From Pseudaminobacter soli (ex Li et al. 2025) (GTDB taxonomy: Bacteria; Pseudomonadota; Alphaproteobacteria; Rhizobiales; Rhizobiaceae): a stretch of 64,000 bases of DNA. The DNA lies in assembly GCF_003012705.1 (NCBI RefSeq), contig NZ_PXYL01000008.1, positions 124,001 through 188,000 of the forward strand, read 5' to 3'. Below the pieces are notes generated by a model. The model ran no database searches, was not told the origin of the DNA, and was given only the letters and a program-made list of their open reading frames with translations. Below are positions 10,724 to 18,382 of the stretch, piece after piece (position 1 is the stretch's first letter; each line of letters opens with the position of its first letter). Both the position numbers and the translations under genes were made by a program.

Positions 10724-12388
10724 ATGAGCGATGGAAGTGCCCGCCCGTTGAAGAAGTTCTTTTCCGTTGCCGCGTTCCTGGCTGTGGCCCTTGCCAGTCT
10801 TGGGCTGGCGAGCTTTGCCTATGTCGCCTCGCAAGAAGCTGCGCGCTTCAAGTTCGAAGCCACCGTCGACGATGCGATGAACCGCATCGAGGGCCGGCTC
10901 GACCTGCAGCTTTCGCTGCTGCGCTCGACCCAGGCGCTGTTCCAGGCGCGCGACGGCTCCATGTCCCGCGCCGAGTTCAGCGCCTTCTACGACGCGCTCG
11001 ACGTCAAGGACAATTTCAAGGGCCTGCGGGGCATCGGCTATCTCGGCTTCGGCACGACCGGCGAAGAGGCGGAACTCGAAAACCGCATCCAGCACATCCA
11101 CGGCGTGGACCGCGCCGTTCATCCGCCTTCGACGCAGGACTGGCGAACGCCGGTGCTGCTCTATGAGCCGATGGACGATAGCGATCTCACCGGCATCGGC
11201 TTCGACATGTTCACCGACCCGGCGCGGCGTTCGGCCATCGAGATGGCGGTCCACAGCGGCCAGCCGCGAGCCACCGGTCGCATCCTTTTGGGGGAGGAGA
11301 GCCCGGAGATCCAGCGTGTGCCGGGGTTCCTGGTCTTCGCCAGCGTGACCGACAACTCGCCGAAGGCCAATACCGATCCCAAACCGGATGTCGTCGGACT
11401 GGTGTTCGTGGCCTTCCGCACCGGTGACCTGTTCCAGGCGGCGCTCGGCGCGGCTCCGGCCTTGCCGGTCAGCGCCGAAGTGTTCGACGGGGCGGCCAGC
11501 GACGAGCACCTGTTCTACCGTTCGCCCGTCACGCCATCCTCGGCCTATGGCGACGATTTCCGGGTGACGCGCACGATCATCCTGGCCGGCCGGCCCTGGA
11601 CGCTGCGCTTCCGGCCGACCGTCGGCTTCTCCGAGCCGTCTTCGCCGACCATCCCCGTGCTGCTCGGCCTGTTCGGACTGCTGCTGGCAGGCGCGGTGGC
11701 TCTGGTAGCCCGCTATCAGGAGCGCGCCTACGAAGCCGTCTCGCAGCTTCACGAGACGACCGAAAAGAGCCTGCTCGAAAAGGATCTGATGCTTCAGGAA
11801 ATGAAGCATCGCATCAAGAATTCCATCACCCGCGTGCTGGCGATGGCGCGCCAGACGGCGGCCCACGCGCCCGACCTCAACGAGTTCTCCAAATCCTTCG
11901 CCGCGCGGCTTCAGGCGATGGCCGCCTCGCAGGACATGCTCACGCGTTCGCGCTGGCAGAAGGCCGATCTTCGCGAACTGCTGGAGATCGAGCTAGGACA
12001 GGTCTTCGGCAAGGAACTGCCCGAGGACATGCTGACCGGCCCGATGGTGCTTCTGGACGAGACCATGACCCAGGCTCTGGGGCTGACCTTCCACGAACTG
12101 GCGACCAATGCGCTGAAATATGGCGAAGTCAGCGAATCCATGGGTGCCCTCAAGGTCAGCTGGACGGTGACAGGGCAGGGCAAGGACCGGCGCCTCGCGC
12201 TTACCTGGAAGGAAAGCAGCAGCAAGCCGATCGAGCCGCCTACCCGCATCGGCTTCGGCACCAAGCTGATCGACATGAACATCCAGCGCGAGCTCTACGG
12301 CACGATCAACCGCGAGTACGGTTCGGATGGGCTGGTGGTGCTGATCGAGGTCCCGCTGACGCCGCCCAACAAGAAACAGGCTGCTTAG
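10724..12388 (+). CDS. HWE-family sensor histidine kinase with CHASE-like sensor domain
   Basis: Membrane sensor kinase of 554 residues. Residues 13-36 form the first membrane segment. A periplasmic region (about 37-300) resembles a CHASE domain (SLLRSTQALFQAR and FKGLRGIGYLGFG). A second membrane segment lies near 305-330. The kinase core has His362 in EMKHRIKNS, the HWE-type N box FHELATNALKYG with its histidine, and the WxE of the G1 region (LTWKES). HWE kinases often feed the PhyR general stress pathway, and phyR is 2 kb away. I see no EcfG-type promoter upstream. The signal sensed is unknown. Confidence 0.87.
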   Translation: MSDGSARPLKKFFSVAAFLAVALASLGLASFAYVASQEAARFKFEATVDDAMNRIEGRLDLQLSLLRSTQALFQARDGSMSRAEFSAFYDALDVKDNFKGLRGIGYLGFGTTGEEAELENRIQHIHGVDRAVHPPSTQDWRTPVLLYEPMDDSDLTGIGFDMFTDPARRSAIEMAVHSGQPRATGRILLGEESPEIQRVPGFLVFASVTDNSPKANTDPKPDVVGLVFVAFRTGDLFQAALGAAPALPVSAEVFDGAASDEHLFYRSPVTPSSAYGDDFRVTRTIILAGRPWTLRFRPTVGFSEPSSPTIPVLLGLFGLLLAGAVALVARYQERAYEAVSQLHETTEKSLLEKDLMLQEMKHRIKNSITRVLAMARQTAAHAPDLNEFSKSFAARLQAMAASQDMLTRSRWQKADLRELLEIELGQVFGKELPEDMLTGPMVLLDETMTQALGLTFHELATNALKYGEVSESMGALKVSWTVTGQGKDRRLALTWKESSSKPIEPPTRIGFGTKLIDMNIQRELYGTINREYGSDGLVVLIEVPLTPPNKKQAA

Positions 12389-12416
12389 CTAGTGCAGCCT
12401 TGCACGGGCTCGGCCA

Positions 12417-12743
12417 TCACTTGGCCTGCAGACTTGCCTGCTGCGGAGGTGGCGTGGCGGCGGTCACCACCGGGTCGGGAAAATCGACGGAAGCGACGAG
12501 TTTGCCGTCGGACGTGATGTCCCAGTTCAGCTCGGCGTCGTCCTCTTCCATCGCCGGGTCGACGAAGACGCATGTGCCGAAAACCCGCACCCGCTCGCCC
12601 TGCGCGTCGTTCAGAGCGAATGGAAGGGCAGTATTGCACTCCTCGCTGGTTTCATAGACCGTGACCGGCGCGGGCAGCTCGCTGCATTGTTTCAGGTCGC
12701 CCGAACAGCCGATGATCAGAAGCAGTGCAGCAATGTGTTCCAT
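12417..12743 (-). CDS. Hypothetical small secreted or lipoprotein-like protein
   Basis: Protein of 108 residues that I do not assign to a named family. The start MEHIAALLLIIGC gives a short hydrophobic stretch ending in a lipobox-like I-I-G-C, but there is no N-terminal Lys or Arg, so export is uncertain. Four further Cys and an acidic middle (DPAMEEDDAEL) follow. The ATG at 12743 is preceded by GAGGAAT, and an EcfG-type promoter lies directly upstream (12766-12790), which suggests a general-stress role. A longer in-frame start at 12782 would run into that promoter and was rejected. Confidence 0.7.
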   Translation of the reverse strand: MEHIAALLLIIGCSGDLKQCSELPAPVTVYETSEECNTALPFALNDAQGERVRVFGTCVFVDPAMEEDDAELNWDITSDGKLVASVDFPDPVVTAATPPPQQASLQAK

Positions 12744-12765
12744 CGGGGATTCCTCTCGCGAGGAA

Positions 12766-12790
12766 AACGAATCACCCGGCAAGCAGTTCC
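12766..12790 (-). promoter_or_regulatory. EcfG-type promoter for the 108-residue protein gene
   Basis: On the minus strand GGAAC (12790-12786), a 16-base spacer and CGTT (12769-12766). The -10 is 22 bases before the ATG at 12743. This matches the GGAAC-N16/17-CGTT consensus of the alphaproteobacterial general-stress sigma factor. Confidence 0.75.
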
Positions 12791-12855
12791 CACGATTCTT
12801 GATGGAGGCAAGAACTATTTTTCCAGATGGGAGAACTACTCGGAGGAAGCTGGAA

Positions 12856-13899
12856 TTATTCGATCTCGAAGCTGTCGCCGGGGATCACCAGCTCGTAGCG
12901 CAGCGTGTCGTTGTCGAAGCTGATGCTGGCCGTGCCGTTGAGCGAGGTCGGAACCACGCGCTCCAGCGCAACGCTGCCGAAGCGCTTTTCGTTCGGCGTA
13001 CGGACGGCGTGGCCGATGGCTTCGGTCCAGGTCAGCGACAGGGCCGCCGGGCCGTCGCCCTCCTGGATCAGCTTGGCTGAGACGGTGATGAAGCCGCCGT
13101 CTCGCGCCAGCGCGCCATAGTTGACCGAATTGACGGCCAGCTCGTGCAATGCAAGCCCGATATGGATGGTGGCGTTGGGATTGAGGTAGGGGTTTTCGCC
13201 CTCGAACACGACCGCCCGCCTGGCGTCGCTGCTATAGCGCCCGACCTGGCTCACCACCAGCTCGCGCAGGTCGGCGCCGCGCCAGTTGGACGAGGTGACC
13301 AGATCCTGCGACGAGGCCAGCGATTGCAGCCGGCCGCGGAAGCGCGACAGGAAGGTGTCGATCGAGCCGGAATAGCGGCCGGTCTGCGTGGCGATGCTCT
13401 GGACGATCGCCAAGAGGTTCTTCGACCGGTGGCTGAGCTCGCGCAGCAGCGCCTTCAGCGTCTGCTCGCGGCGCTTCTTCTCGGTGACGTCGATGGCGGT
13501 GGTGATGATGCCGCGCGACGACTCTTCGGTATCCCTGTCGGCATCGATCCAGACGTCGAACCAGCGCACGCCGTCATTGTGCGGGAGATGGATTTCGAGG
13601 CTCTCCGGCTGGCCGGTGTCGAACACCGCCATCTTGGCGGCGCGCAGCTGCTCGGCCTGCTCGTGCGGCAGGAAATCGCTGTCGGTCTTGCCGATGATGT
13701 CGCCTGCCGCCCAGGCGGTGGGCAGGTTCTGCGACCACAATACGCGCAGGTCGCGATCCTGGTAGACTACCGAGATGCCGGTGTTGCGCAGGGCGTGGAT
13801 GAGGCTGCGGCCGATGTCGGGTGTGCCGCCGCCACGCGTGGCCAAGACGGCGCTTGAGCCGCCCTTATCGTGTTCGTGCCCGCCAGCTGTCGTTGTCAT
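12856..13899 (-). CDS. HWE-family PAS histidine kinase, soluble
   Basis: Cytoplasmic sensor kinase of 347 residues without membrane segments. A PAS domain (about residues 31-143, with GISVVYQDRDLRVLWSQN and GKTDSDFLP) is followed by the phosphoacceptor His157 in LRELSHRSKN, the N box LHELAVNSVNYGA and the WxE motif LTWTEA typical of HWE kinases. Kinases of this kind commonly phosphorylate PhyR or single-domain regulators in rhizobia. The gene has its own EcfG-type promoter at 13930-13954, so it would be induced by the pathway it may control, forming a feedback loop. The ligand or cofactor of the PAS domain is unknown. Confidence 0.87.
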   Translation of the reverse strand: MTTTAGGHEHDKGGSSAVLATRGGGTPDIGRSLIHALRNTGISVVYQDRDLRVLWSQNLPTAWAAGDIIGKTDSDFLPHEQAEQLRAAKMAVFDTGQPESLEIHLPHNDGVRWFDVWIDADRDTEESSRGIITTAIDVTEKKRREQTLKALLRELSHRSKNLLAIVQSIATQTGRYSGSIDTFLSRFRGRLQSLASSQDLVTSSNWRGADLRELVVSQVGRYSSDARRAVVFEGENPYLNPNATIHIGLALHELAVNSVNYGALARDGGFITVSAKLIQEGDGPAALSLTWTEAIGHAVRTPNEKRFGSVALERVVPTSLNGTASISFDNDTLRYELVIPGDSFEIE

Positions 13900-13929
13900 C
13901 GTTCAACTTTTATCCCCACGCGCAGGTTG

Positions 13930-13954
13930 AACGATTCAATCTGTGATGGGTTCC
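13930..13954 (-). promoter_or_regulatory. EcfG-type promoter for the PAS-HWE kinase
   Basis: Minus strand GGAAC (13954-13950), 16-base spacer, CGTT (13933-13930). The -10 lies 30 bases before the kinase ATG at 13899, a normal leader length. Confidence 0.78.
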
Positions 13955-14089
13955 CGCTAGATACCCTGCATCTTCATGCGGCGTCCGCCGCTGGTAGTCC
14001 GCCGCGCCCCAAAAGGCTGGTCCGGCGGTCGCCCAGAAGCCGACTCAGGACGGCTTCCGGCATTATGTCACCTTTTGCGAATTTACACG

Positions 14090-14257
14090 TCACTGCGCCC
14101 GGCGAACGAGGCCGGCGATCAGCGAAATCACGAGGAACGCCAGGAATATGAAAAACAAAATCTGTGCGATGCCGGCCGAAGTGCCGGCAATGCCGCCAAA
14201 GCCGAGGGCGCCGGCGATGATGGCGACTACGAGAAATACCAAAGCCCAATAAAGCAT
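14090..14257 (-). CDS. DUF1328 (YtjA-like) small membrane protein
   Basis: Membrane protein of 55 residues, starting [22 protein letters not shown] and ending [11 protein letters not shown]. It has two hydrophobic helices joined by the glycine-rich [13 protein letters not shown], the hallmark of DUF1328. The family is widespread as a stress-induced inner-membrane protein of unknown function. It is too short for most gene callers. The ATG is preceded by GGGAGAAG. An EcfG-type promoter (14287-14311) lies 29 bases upstream, which fits its frequent membership of general-stress regulons. Confidence 0.9.
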   Translation of the reverse strand: MLYWALVFLVVAIIAGALGFGGIAGTSAGIAQILFFIFLAFLVISLIAGLVRRAQ

Positions 14258-14286
14258 TTATTCTTCTCCCTATTTCGTTGCTGGGA

Positions 14287-14311
14287 AACGTTGAAGCGGA
14301 GCTTTTGTTCC
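14287..14311 (-). promoter_or_regulatory. EcfG-type promoter for the DUF1328 gene
   Basis: Minus strand GGAAC (14311-14307), 16-base spacer, CGTT (14290-14287), 29 bases before the ATG at 14257. Confidence 0.78.
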
Positions 14312-14331
14312 GGAAGCCCGCCTGGTCAAAG

Positions 14332-14352
14332 AAAAAGGCCGCCGCGGGCGAC
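14332..14352 (-). terminator. Terminator after phyR
   Basis: On the minus strand a short GC stem (14352-14347 with 14343-14338, one G-T pair, 3-base loop) is followed by a T-run (14336-14332). It lies 32 bases after the phyR stop and just before the DUF1328 promoter. Confidence 0.5.
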
Positions 14353-14383
14353 GACCTCTCCTGTATGCGCCGGGCTGATCCCG

Positions 14384-15178
14384 TCAGGCGGCGGCCCTGG
14401 CCTGCCTGTCGAAGAAAAGCGCCTGACTGATGAGTGCCTTGACCATTTCCGGGTTGAACGGCTTGGTCACCAGGAAGGCCGGCTCGGGCCGCTCGCCGGT
14501 GAGCAGGCGTTCCGGAAAGGCGGTGATGAAGATGACCGGCACCGAGGACGAAGAGAGGATCTCGTTGACGGCGTCGATGCCGGAGCTGCCGTCGGCAAGC
14601 TGGATGTCGGCCAGGATCATCTTCGGCCGGGTGCGGCCGAACATGGCGATTGCCTCGGTGTGGGTGCGGGCGGTGCCGACGACGCGGTGGCCCAGGCTCT
14701 CGACCATCTCCTCGATGTCCATGGCGATCAGCGGCTCGTCCTCGATGATGAGGATGTCGGTAGCGACCTGACGCGAGATCTCGTTGCTGGCCTGCGAGAG
14801 TAGGTCAAGGAACTCTTCTTCGGTGACGCCGAGGATCTCGGCCGCCTCCGCATTGCTGAAGCCTTCCACCGTCACCAGCAGGAAGGCCTGGCGCGGCACT
14901 GGCGACAGTGCCGTCAGATTGGCCGCGGCGCGCTGCTCCCAGGGTGACTCCGCCTCTTCCTGCGGCACGCGGATGGCGACCGAGGTGAAGAGCTTGGCAA
15001 AGACCTTGTAGAGCGCGATGCGTTCGCTGGAGGCTTCGGGGAAAATGCTGACATCAGCAATGATCGCCTCGAGCACGGCCGCCACCAGCGCGTCACCGCT
15101 TTGTTGCGATCCGGAGACCGCGCGTGAAAAACGCCGCAGGTAGGGCAGATGAGGGGCGATTGTTGCGGATAGACTCAT
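14384..15178 (-). CDS. phyR: General stress response regulator PhyR
   Basis: Anti-anti-sigma factor of 264 residues. The N-terminal part (about 1-125) is a sigma-factor-like domain with region 2- and 4-like helices (ALSPVPRQAFLLVTVEGFSNAEAAEI pattern, here cited only by its ends). The C-terminal receiver (about 140-262) has E146-D147, phosphoacceptor D191 in ILADIQLAD, T219 and K239. When phosphorylated, PhyR binds NepR and frees EcfG. The start MSLSATIAPHLPYLRR fits the family length; upstream in-frame extension covers the promoter region. It is divergent from nepR-ecfG, the classic arrangement, with its own EcfG-type promoter. Confidence 0.96.
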   Translation of the reverse strand: MSLSATIAPHLPYLRRFSRAVSGSQQSGDALVAAVLEAIIADVSIFPEASSERIALYKVFAKLFTSVAIRVPQEEAESPWEQRAAANLTALSPVPRQAFLLVTVEGFSNAEAAEILGVTEEEFLDLLSQASNEISRQVATDILIIEDEPLIAMDIEEMVESLGHRVVGTARTHTEAIAMFGRTRPKMILADIQLADGSSGIDAVNEILSSSSVPVIFITAFPERLLTGERPEPAFLVTKPFNPEMVKALISQALFFDRQARAAA

Positions 15179-15238
15179 GGTAGGATGCTTCCCTCGCATG
15201 GCGACTTGGAATTGATAGTTTGAAACACCAACTCCTTC

Positions 15239-15263
15239 AACGCGGCGCAGCTGAAAAAGTTCC
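15239..15263 (-). promoter_or_regulatory. EcfG-type promoter for phyR
   Basis: Minus strand GGAAC (15263-15259), 16-base spacer, CGTT (15242-15239), 60 bases before the phyR ATG. Its -35 lies 10 bases from the -35 of the divergent nepR promoter, so both can be read by the same sigma factor. Confidence 0.82.
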
Positions 15264-15273
15264 TCACGAAAAT

Positions 15274-15298
15274 GGAACCAATTCCTTGTTGCTGCGTT
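15274..15298 (+). promoter_or_regulatory. EcfG-type promoter for nepR-ecfG
   Basis: GGAAC (15274-15278), 16-base spacer, CGTT (15295-15298), giving a leader of about 90 bases before nepR. This is the autoregulatory promoter expected for the sigma factor operon. Confidence 0.82.
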
Positions 15299-15393
15299 TA
15301 AGGGCAAATTGGGCGACGTGGGGGTGGTTTTCGTTTGCCTAGATTCAGGCTTTGCGAGCCGCCCAAACGGGTAAAACAGGACGACATTGCATA

Positions 15394-15594
15394 ATGACCA
15401 GACAACACGCCGGCGTCGAACCCGCAGCTTCACGCCGTCAGGGGGCAAGCGATCCCCTAGGCCCGAATTCAGAAATTGGCCGCAAACTTAAGCAATATTA
15501 TGACGAGTTGCTGTCCGACGAGGTGCCGGACAGGTTCAGCCAGTTGCTGTCGCAACTGGAGCAGGCTGAGCCTCTTCAGAAGAAGGAGGGTTGA
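15394..15594 (+). CDS. nepR: Anti-sigma factor NepR
   Basis: Small protein of 66 residues that holds EcfG inactive until phosphorylated PhyR binds it. The conserved NepR core is present: IGRKLKQYYDELLSDEVPDR followed by FSQLLSQL, two short helices; the N-terminal 30 residues are variable and Ala/Arg-rich, as usual. I chose the ATG at 15394 over an in-frame start at 15352. Its stop lies just before the ecfG start and the ecfG ribosome site AGGAGGG sits in its last codons, so the two are coupled. Confidence 0.93.
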   Translation: MTRQHAGVEPAASRRQGASDPLGPNSEIGRKLKQYYDELLSDEVPDRFSQLLSQLEQAEPLQKKEG

Positions 15595-15599
15595 TCTGC

Positions 15600-16148
15600 A
15601 TGGCTGTTTCTAGCGCGTTCAAGAACGACTTGCTCGCAGCCATCCCCAATCTGCGCGCCTTCGCCGTGTCCTTGACGCAGAATGCCGACAAGGCGGACGA
15701 CCTCGTCCAGGAAACGCTGGTCAAGGCCTGGGACAAGCATGAGAGTTTCCAGATGGGAACCAACCTCAAGGCCTGGCTTTTCACCATTCTGCGCAACGAG
15801 TTCTACTCGCAGATGCGCAAGCGCGGCCGCGAGGTGCAGGACAGCGACGGCGTGATGACCGAGCGCCTGGCCGTGCATCCCAGCCAGCACGGCCTGCTCG
15901 ATCTCGAGGATTTCCGCGGCGCTCTGGAACAACTGCCGCAGGACCAGCGCGAGGCGATCATCCTCATCGGCGCGTCGGGTTTCTCCTATGAGGAGGCGGC
16001 CGAGATCTGCGGCTGCGCCGTCGGCACGATCAAGAGCCGCGTCAGCCGCGCACGCAACAGGCTTCAGGAGATTCTCAAGATTTCAGGCGAGTCCGAATAT
16101 GGCCCCGACGCGATATCAGCGCAGGTGACCGGATCAAACGCGGCCTGA
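15600..16148 (+). CDS. ecfG: General stress ECF sigma factor EcfG
   Basis: Sigma factor of 182 residues that directs transcription of general-stress genes. Region 2 (about residues 10-80) includes the DKADDLVQETLVKAW segment. Region 4 (about 110-165) includes LPQDQREAIILIGASGFSYEEAA and VGTIKSRVSRAR. This is the EcfG (ECF15) pattern. The ATG at 15600 is nine bases after AGGAGGG; a TTG at 15591 is too close to that site. Nine matching promoters in this window, including its own, agree with a functional sigma factor. The 3' end overlaps the convergent response regulator by 15 bases. Confidence 0.95.
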   Translation: MAVSSAFKNDLLAAIPNLRAFAVSLTQNADKADDLVQETLVKAWDKHESFQMGTNLKAWLFTILRNEFYSQMRKRGREVQDSDGVMTERLAVHPSQHGLLDLEDFRGALEQLPQDQREAIILIGASGFSYEEAAEICGCAVGTIKSRVSRARNRLQEILKISGESEYGPDAISAQVTGSNAA

Positions 16149-16523
16149 GCCGCGTAGGCGGCTGATGGCAGCGGCCAGTGCCTCGATGAGATCCCCGCCC
16201 GAATAAGGCTTGTCGACGACCGGGATGCCGGGGAAGGTCTGAAACACCTCATCCATGTCGGTATAGCCGGACGCGAAGATGAAGGGCAGGCGCTGTGCGC
16301 GAATGCGGCGCGCGAAGCCGAGGGTCGAAGTACCGCTCACCATGACGTCGAGGATCGCCGCGTCGAAATTCTCCGCGACCTTGTCCTGCTCGATCTCGTC
16401 CAAATCCTTGACGGTCACGACCTCCCTGGCGCCATTGTCGCGGCAAAGCTGCTCGACATCCATGGCGATCAGGAACTCGTCTTCAAGTAGCAGGATTCGC
16501 ATGCCGGCGAGTAGATCGGACAC
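16134..16523 (-). CDS. Single-domain response regulator, FAT-GUY type
   Basis: Receiver-only protein of 129 residues with no output domain. It has E14-D15, phosphoacceptor D59 in AAILDV, S85 in the segment PFIFASGY and K105 in VDKPY. The F-A-S-G-Y segment matches the FAT-GUY receivers, a group that in alphaproteobacteria acts with HWE kinases in general-stress phosphorelays (SdrG, LovR). The start is GTG at 16523 with AGGTG upstream. Position at the end of ecfG and among three HWE kinases supports a role in relaying or draining phosphate to or from PhyR; this is inference. Confidence 0.85.
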   Translation of the reverse strand: MSDLLAGMRILLLEDEFLIAMDVEQLCRDNGAREVVTVKDLDEIEQDKVAENFDAAILDVMVSGTSTLGFARRIRAQRLPFIFASGYTDMDEVFQTFPGIPVVDKPYSGGDLIEALAAAISRLRGSGRV

Positions 16524-16613
16524 TCAAATCACCTGTTTTGGATTGTGCGCCGACCATGGCGACAAACGCCGGACCTGTCATTTAAAAAAGACACATATAC
16601 TTAATATCGTTGC

Positions 16614-16638
16614 GGAACTTCGGCTAAAATCGAGCGTT
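16614..16638 (+). promoter_or_regulatory. EcfG-type promoter for the Crp/Fnr regulator
   Basis: GGAAC (16614-16618), 16-base spacer, CGTT (16635-16638), 32 bases before the TTG start at 16671. This would put a second transcription factor under the general stress sigma factor. Confidence 0.76.
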
Positions 16639-16670
16639 GGGCACCCAGGAATCTTCGCAAAGGGGGCCGC

Positions 16671-17432
16671 TTGGCAAAGCCGCAGGAGCCGATATCGACC
16701 GTGCGCAAGCACGATTGCGCAAAGTGCCCCTTGCGGCCATTGCCGATCTTCCGTGCCTTCGAACAGCAGGAACTGGCCTTCGTCACCAGGTTCAAGAAGG
16801 GTGAGCTGGCCGTCGACAAGGGCGCCACCGTGCTGGTCGAAGGAAGCCACTCCGCCCATCTCTACACGGTGCTGTCGGGCTGGGGCTTTCGCTTCAAGCT
16901 GATGCCGGACGGCCGCCGCCAGATTCTCAACTATGTCATGCCGGGAGACCTCATCGGCCTGCAGGGCAGCCTGATGGGCGAGATGCAGCATTCGGTCGAG
17001 TCGCTGTCGCCCATGTTGCTGTGCGTGTTCGAGCGCGACCAGCTCGAGGAGCTTTATCGCAACCACCCCGGCCTCGCCTATGACATCACCTGGCTCGCCG
17101 CGCGCGAGGAGCAGATGCTGGACGAAAACCTGCTCAGCGTCGGCCGCCGTTCGGCGCTTGAGCGCGCCGCCTATCTCATGGCCTTCATCGGCAGCAGGGC
17201 ACAGGCCGTCGGCCTGATCGGGCGCCGTTCGCTGGAAGTCCCCATCACCCAGCAGCATGTCGCCGACACGCTCGGCCTCTCGCTCGTCCATACCAACAAG
17301 ACCATCCGCAAGCTGTCGAACCGCAAGCTCATCGCCTGGCACGATGGGGGCTGCACCATCCTCGACATGGAAGGACTGATGGTGTTGGCGCGCTGGGAGG
17401 GACTGGGACAGAGGGTGCGGCCGCTGGTGTAG
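16671..17432 (+). CDS. Crp/Fnr-family transcriptional regulator
   Basis: Regulator of 253 residues with a cyclic-nucleotide-binding-type fold (about residues 25-145) and a C-terminal winged helix (about 160-240, recognition region ITQQHVADTLGLSLVHTNKTIRKL). The N-terminus has C16 and C19 in HDCAKCPLR and there is C118 in MLLCVF, but not the full four-Cys pattern of FNR, so oxygen sensing through an Fe-S cluster is unlikely. The start is TTG at 16671 after AGGGGG; the first in-frame alternative is a GTG ten codons on. The EcfG-type promoter upstream suggests stress induction. Effector and targets are unknown. Confidence 0.86.
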   Translation: MAKPQEPISTVRKHDCAKCPLRPLPIFRAFEQQELAFVTRFKKGELAVDKGATVLVEGSHSAHLYTVLSGWGFRFKLMPDGRRQILNYVMPGDLIGLQGSLMGEMQHSVESLSPMLLCVFERDQLEELYRNHPGLAYDITWLAAREEQMLDENLLSVGRRSALERAAYLMAFIGSRAQAVGLIGRRSLEVPITQQHVADTLGLSLVHTNKTIRKLSNRKLIAWHDGGCTILDMEGLMVLARWEGLGQRVRPLV

Positions 17433-17481
17433 ATGAAGCGCTCCGCGTGCCTGCGCGCAAAGCCGGCAGGGGTCGGCTTTC

Positions 17482-17506
17482 GGAACCTCGCCGAATATGA
17501 AACGTT
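17482..17506 (+). promoter_or_regulatory. EcfG-type promoter for the DUF883 operon
   Basis: GGAAC (17482-17486), 16-base spacer, CGTT (17503-17506), 31 bases before the DUF883 ATG at 17538. Confidence 0.8.
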
Positions 17507-17537
17507 TGCAGGTCAACGAAATTTGAGGAGTTGAATC

Positions 17538-17873
17538 ATGGCTGCAGCAACAGGCAAATCCAGCAAGACCGGCAACGACGGCGGCGCCAGCCCTGATCTC
17601 GATGCCGATATCCGCCAGTTGCGGGCCGACATCGCCAAGCTGACGGAGCAGCTCAACGTCACCGGCGAACACTCCTATCGCACGGCGCGCCGCGCCGCCA
17701 AGGAAGGCGTGGAACAGCTGAAGGTCCAGAGCGAAGCGGCGATGGAAGGGTTGCGCAGCAATGCCAAGGACCTCGAAGAACAGATCCTGACCGCCGTCCG
17801 TGAAAAGCCCGTCACGTCGCTCGCCATCGCCGCCGGTATCGGCTTCCTCTTTGCCATGATGTCACGCCGTTGA
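17538..17873 (+). CDS. DUF883 (YqjD/ElaB-like) membrane-anchored protein
   Basis: Protein of 111 residues. A charged helical body (about residues 20-90, rich in Ala, Lys and Glu, likely coiled coil) is followed by one C-terminal membrane segment (SLAIAAGIGFLFAMM) and a basic tail SRR. This is the layout of the YqjD/ElaB family, tail-anchored inner-membrane proteins that bind ribosomes in E. coli under stationary phase. Here the ribosome link is only family knowledge. GAGGAG lies upstream of the ATG. Its stop is 20 bases before the next membrane-protein gene, and both would be read from the EcfG-type promoter. Confidence 0.87.
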   Translation: MAAATGKSSKTGNDGGASPDLDADIRQLRADIAKLTEQLNVTGEHSYRTARRAAKEGVEQLKVQSEAAMEGLRSNAKDLEEQILTAVREKPVTSLAIAAGIGFLFAMMSRR

Positions 17874-17893
17874 GTCGCGCCGGGGGGACGAAC

Positions 17894-18352
17894 ATGCTGG
17901 CCTCATTGCTCGCAAGCTTCGCTTCGGGGGAAGCGATGGTCGCGGCGCGCCATGCGCGCCAGACGGCGATCGTCTATCTGCTGGCCGCCGCCGCCGCCCT
18001 GTGCGGCATCGGCTTCCTGATCGGGGCCGGCTATATCTGGACGGCGCGGCGCTACGGGCCGTTGGAAGCCTCGCTGGGTTTCGGCATCGGCTTTCTGGTT
18101 CTGGCTGGCATCATCCTCATTATCTACAAGCTGGCGGTGAACCGCCGCCGTGAGCGCGAGATCCGTCAGCGTAACAAGGAGATGGCCAACATCGCCATAG
18201 CCGCCGGTCTCAGCGCGGTGCCGACCTTGCTGAGCAGCAAGGCGGGGCTAGGCGCAATCGTTGCGCCGGCCCTTGCCGCGGTCGCCTATGGCATCTATCG
18301 CGAGAACAGGGCCAAGCCCGACGTGTCGGGTGAGGAGGGCGGCGAGGGCTGA
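17894..18352 (+). CDS. Small membrane protein, holin-superfamily-like
   Basis: Protein of 152 residues with two clear membrane helices (about residues 25-47 and 58-80), a basic cytoplasmic stretch (NRRREREIRQRNKE) and a third weakly hydrophobic segment (about 105-135). It resembles the YqjE/phage-holin-like membrane proteins that follow DUF883 genes in many genomes, such as yqjD-yqjE. The ATG at 17894 with GGGGGGACG upstream is preferred to an in-frame TTG at 17870 that overlaps the DUF883 stop. Function unknown; likely an envelope stress role. Confidence 0.75.
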   Translation: MLASLLASFASGEAMVAARHARQTAIVYLLAAAAALCGIGFLIGAGYIWTARRYGPLEASLGFGIGFLVLAGIILIIYKLAVNRRREREIRQRNKEMANIAIAAGLSAVPTLLSSKAGLGAIVAPALAAVAYGIYRENRAKPDVSGEEGGEG

Positions 18353-18382
18353 CGGCAGCGTTGCGCTGCCGTTTCCTTTCGA

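Noticed and set aside
16671-17432. The Crp/Fnr protein as an oxygen-sensing FNR
   Set aside because: Only C16, C19 and C118 are in suitable places; the four-Cys cluster pattern of FNR is not complete.
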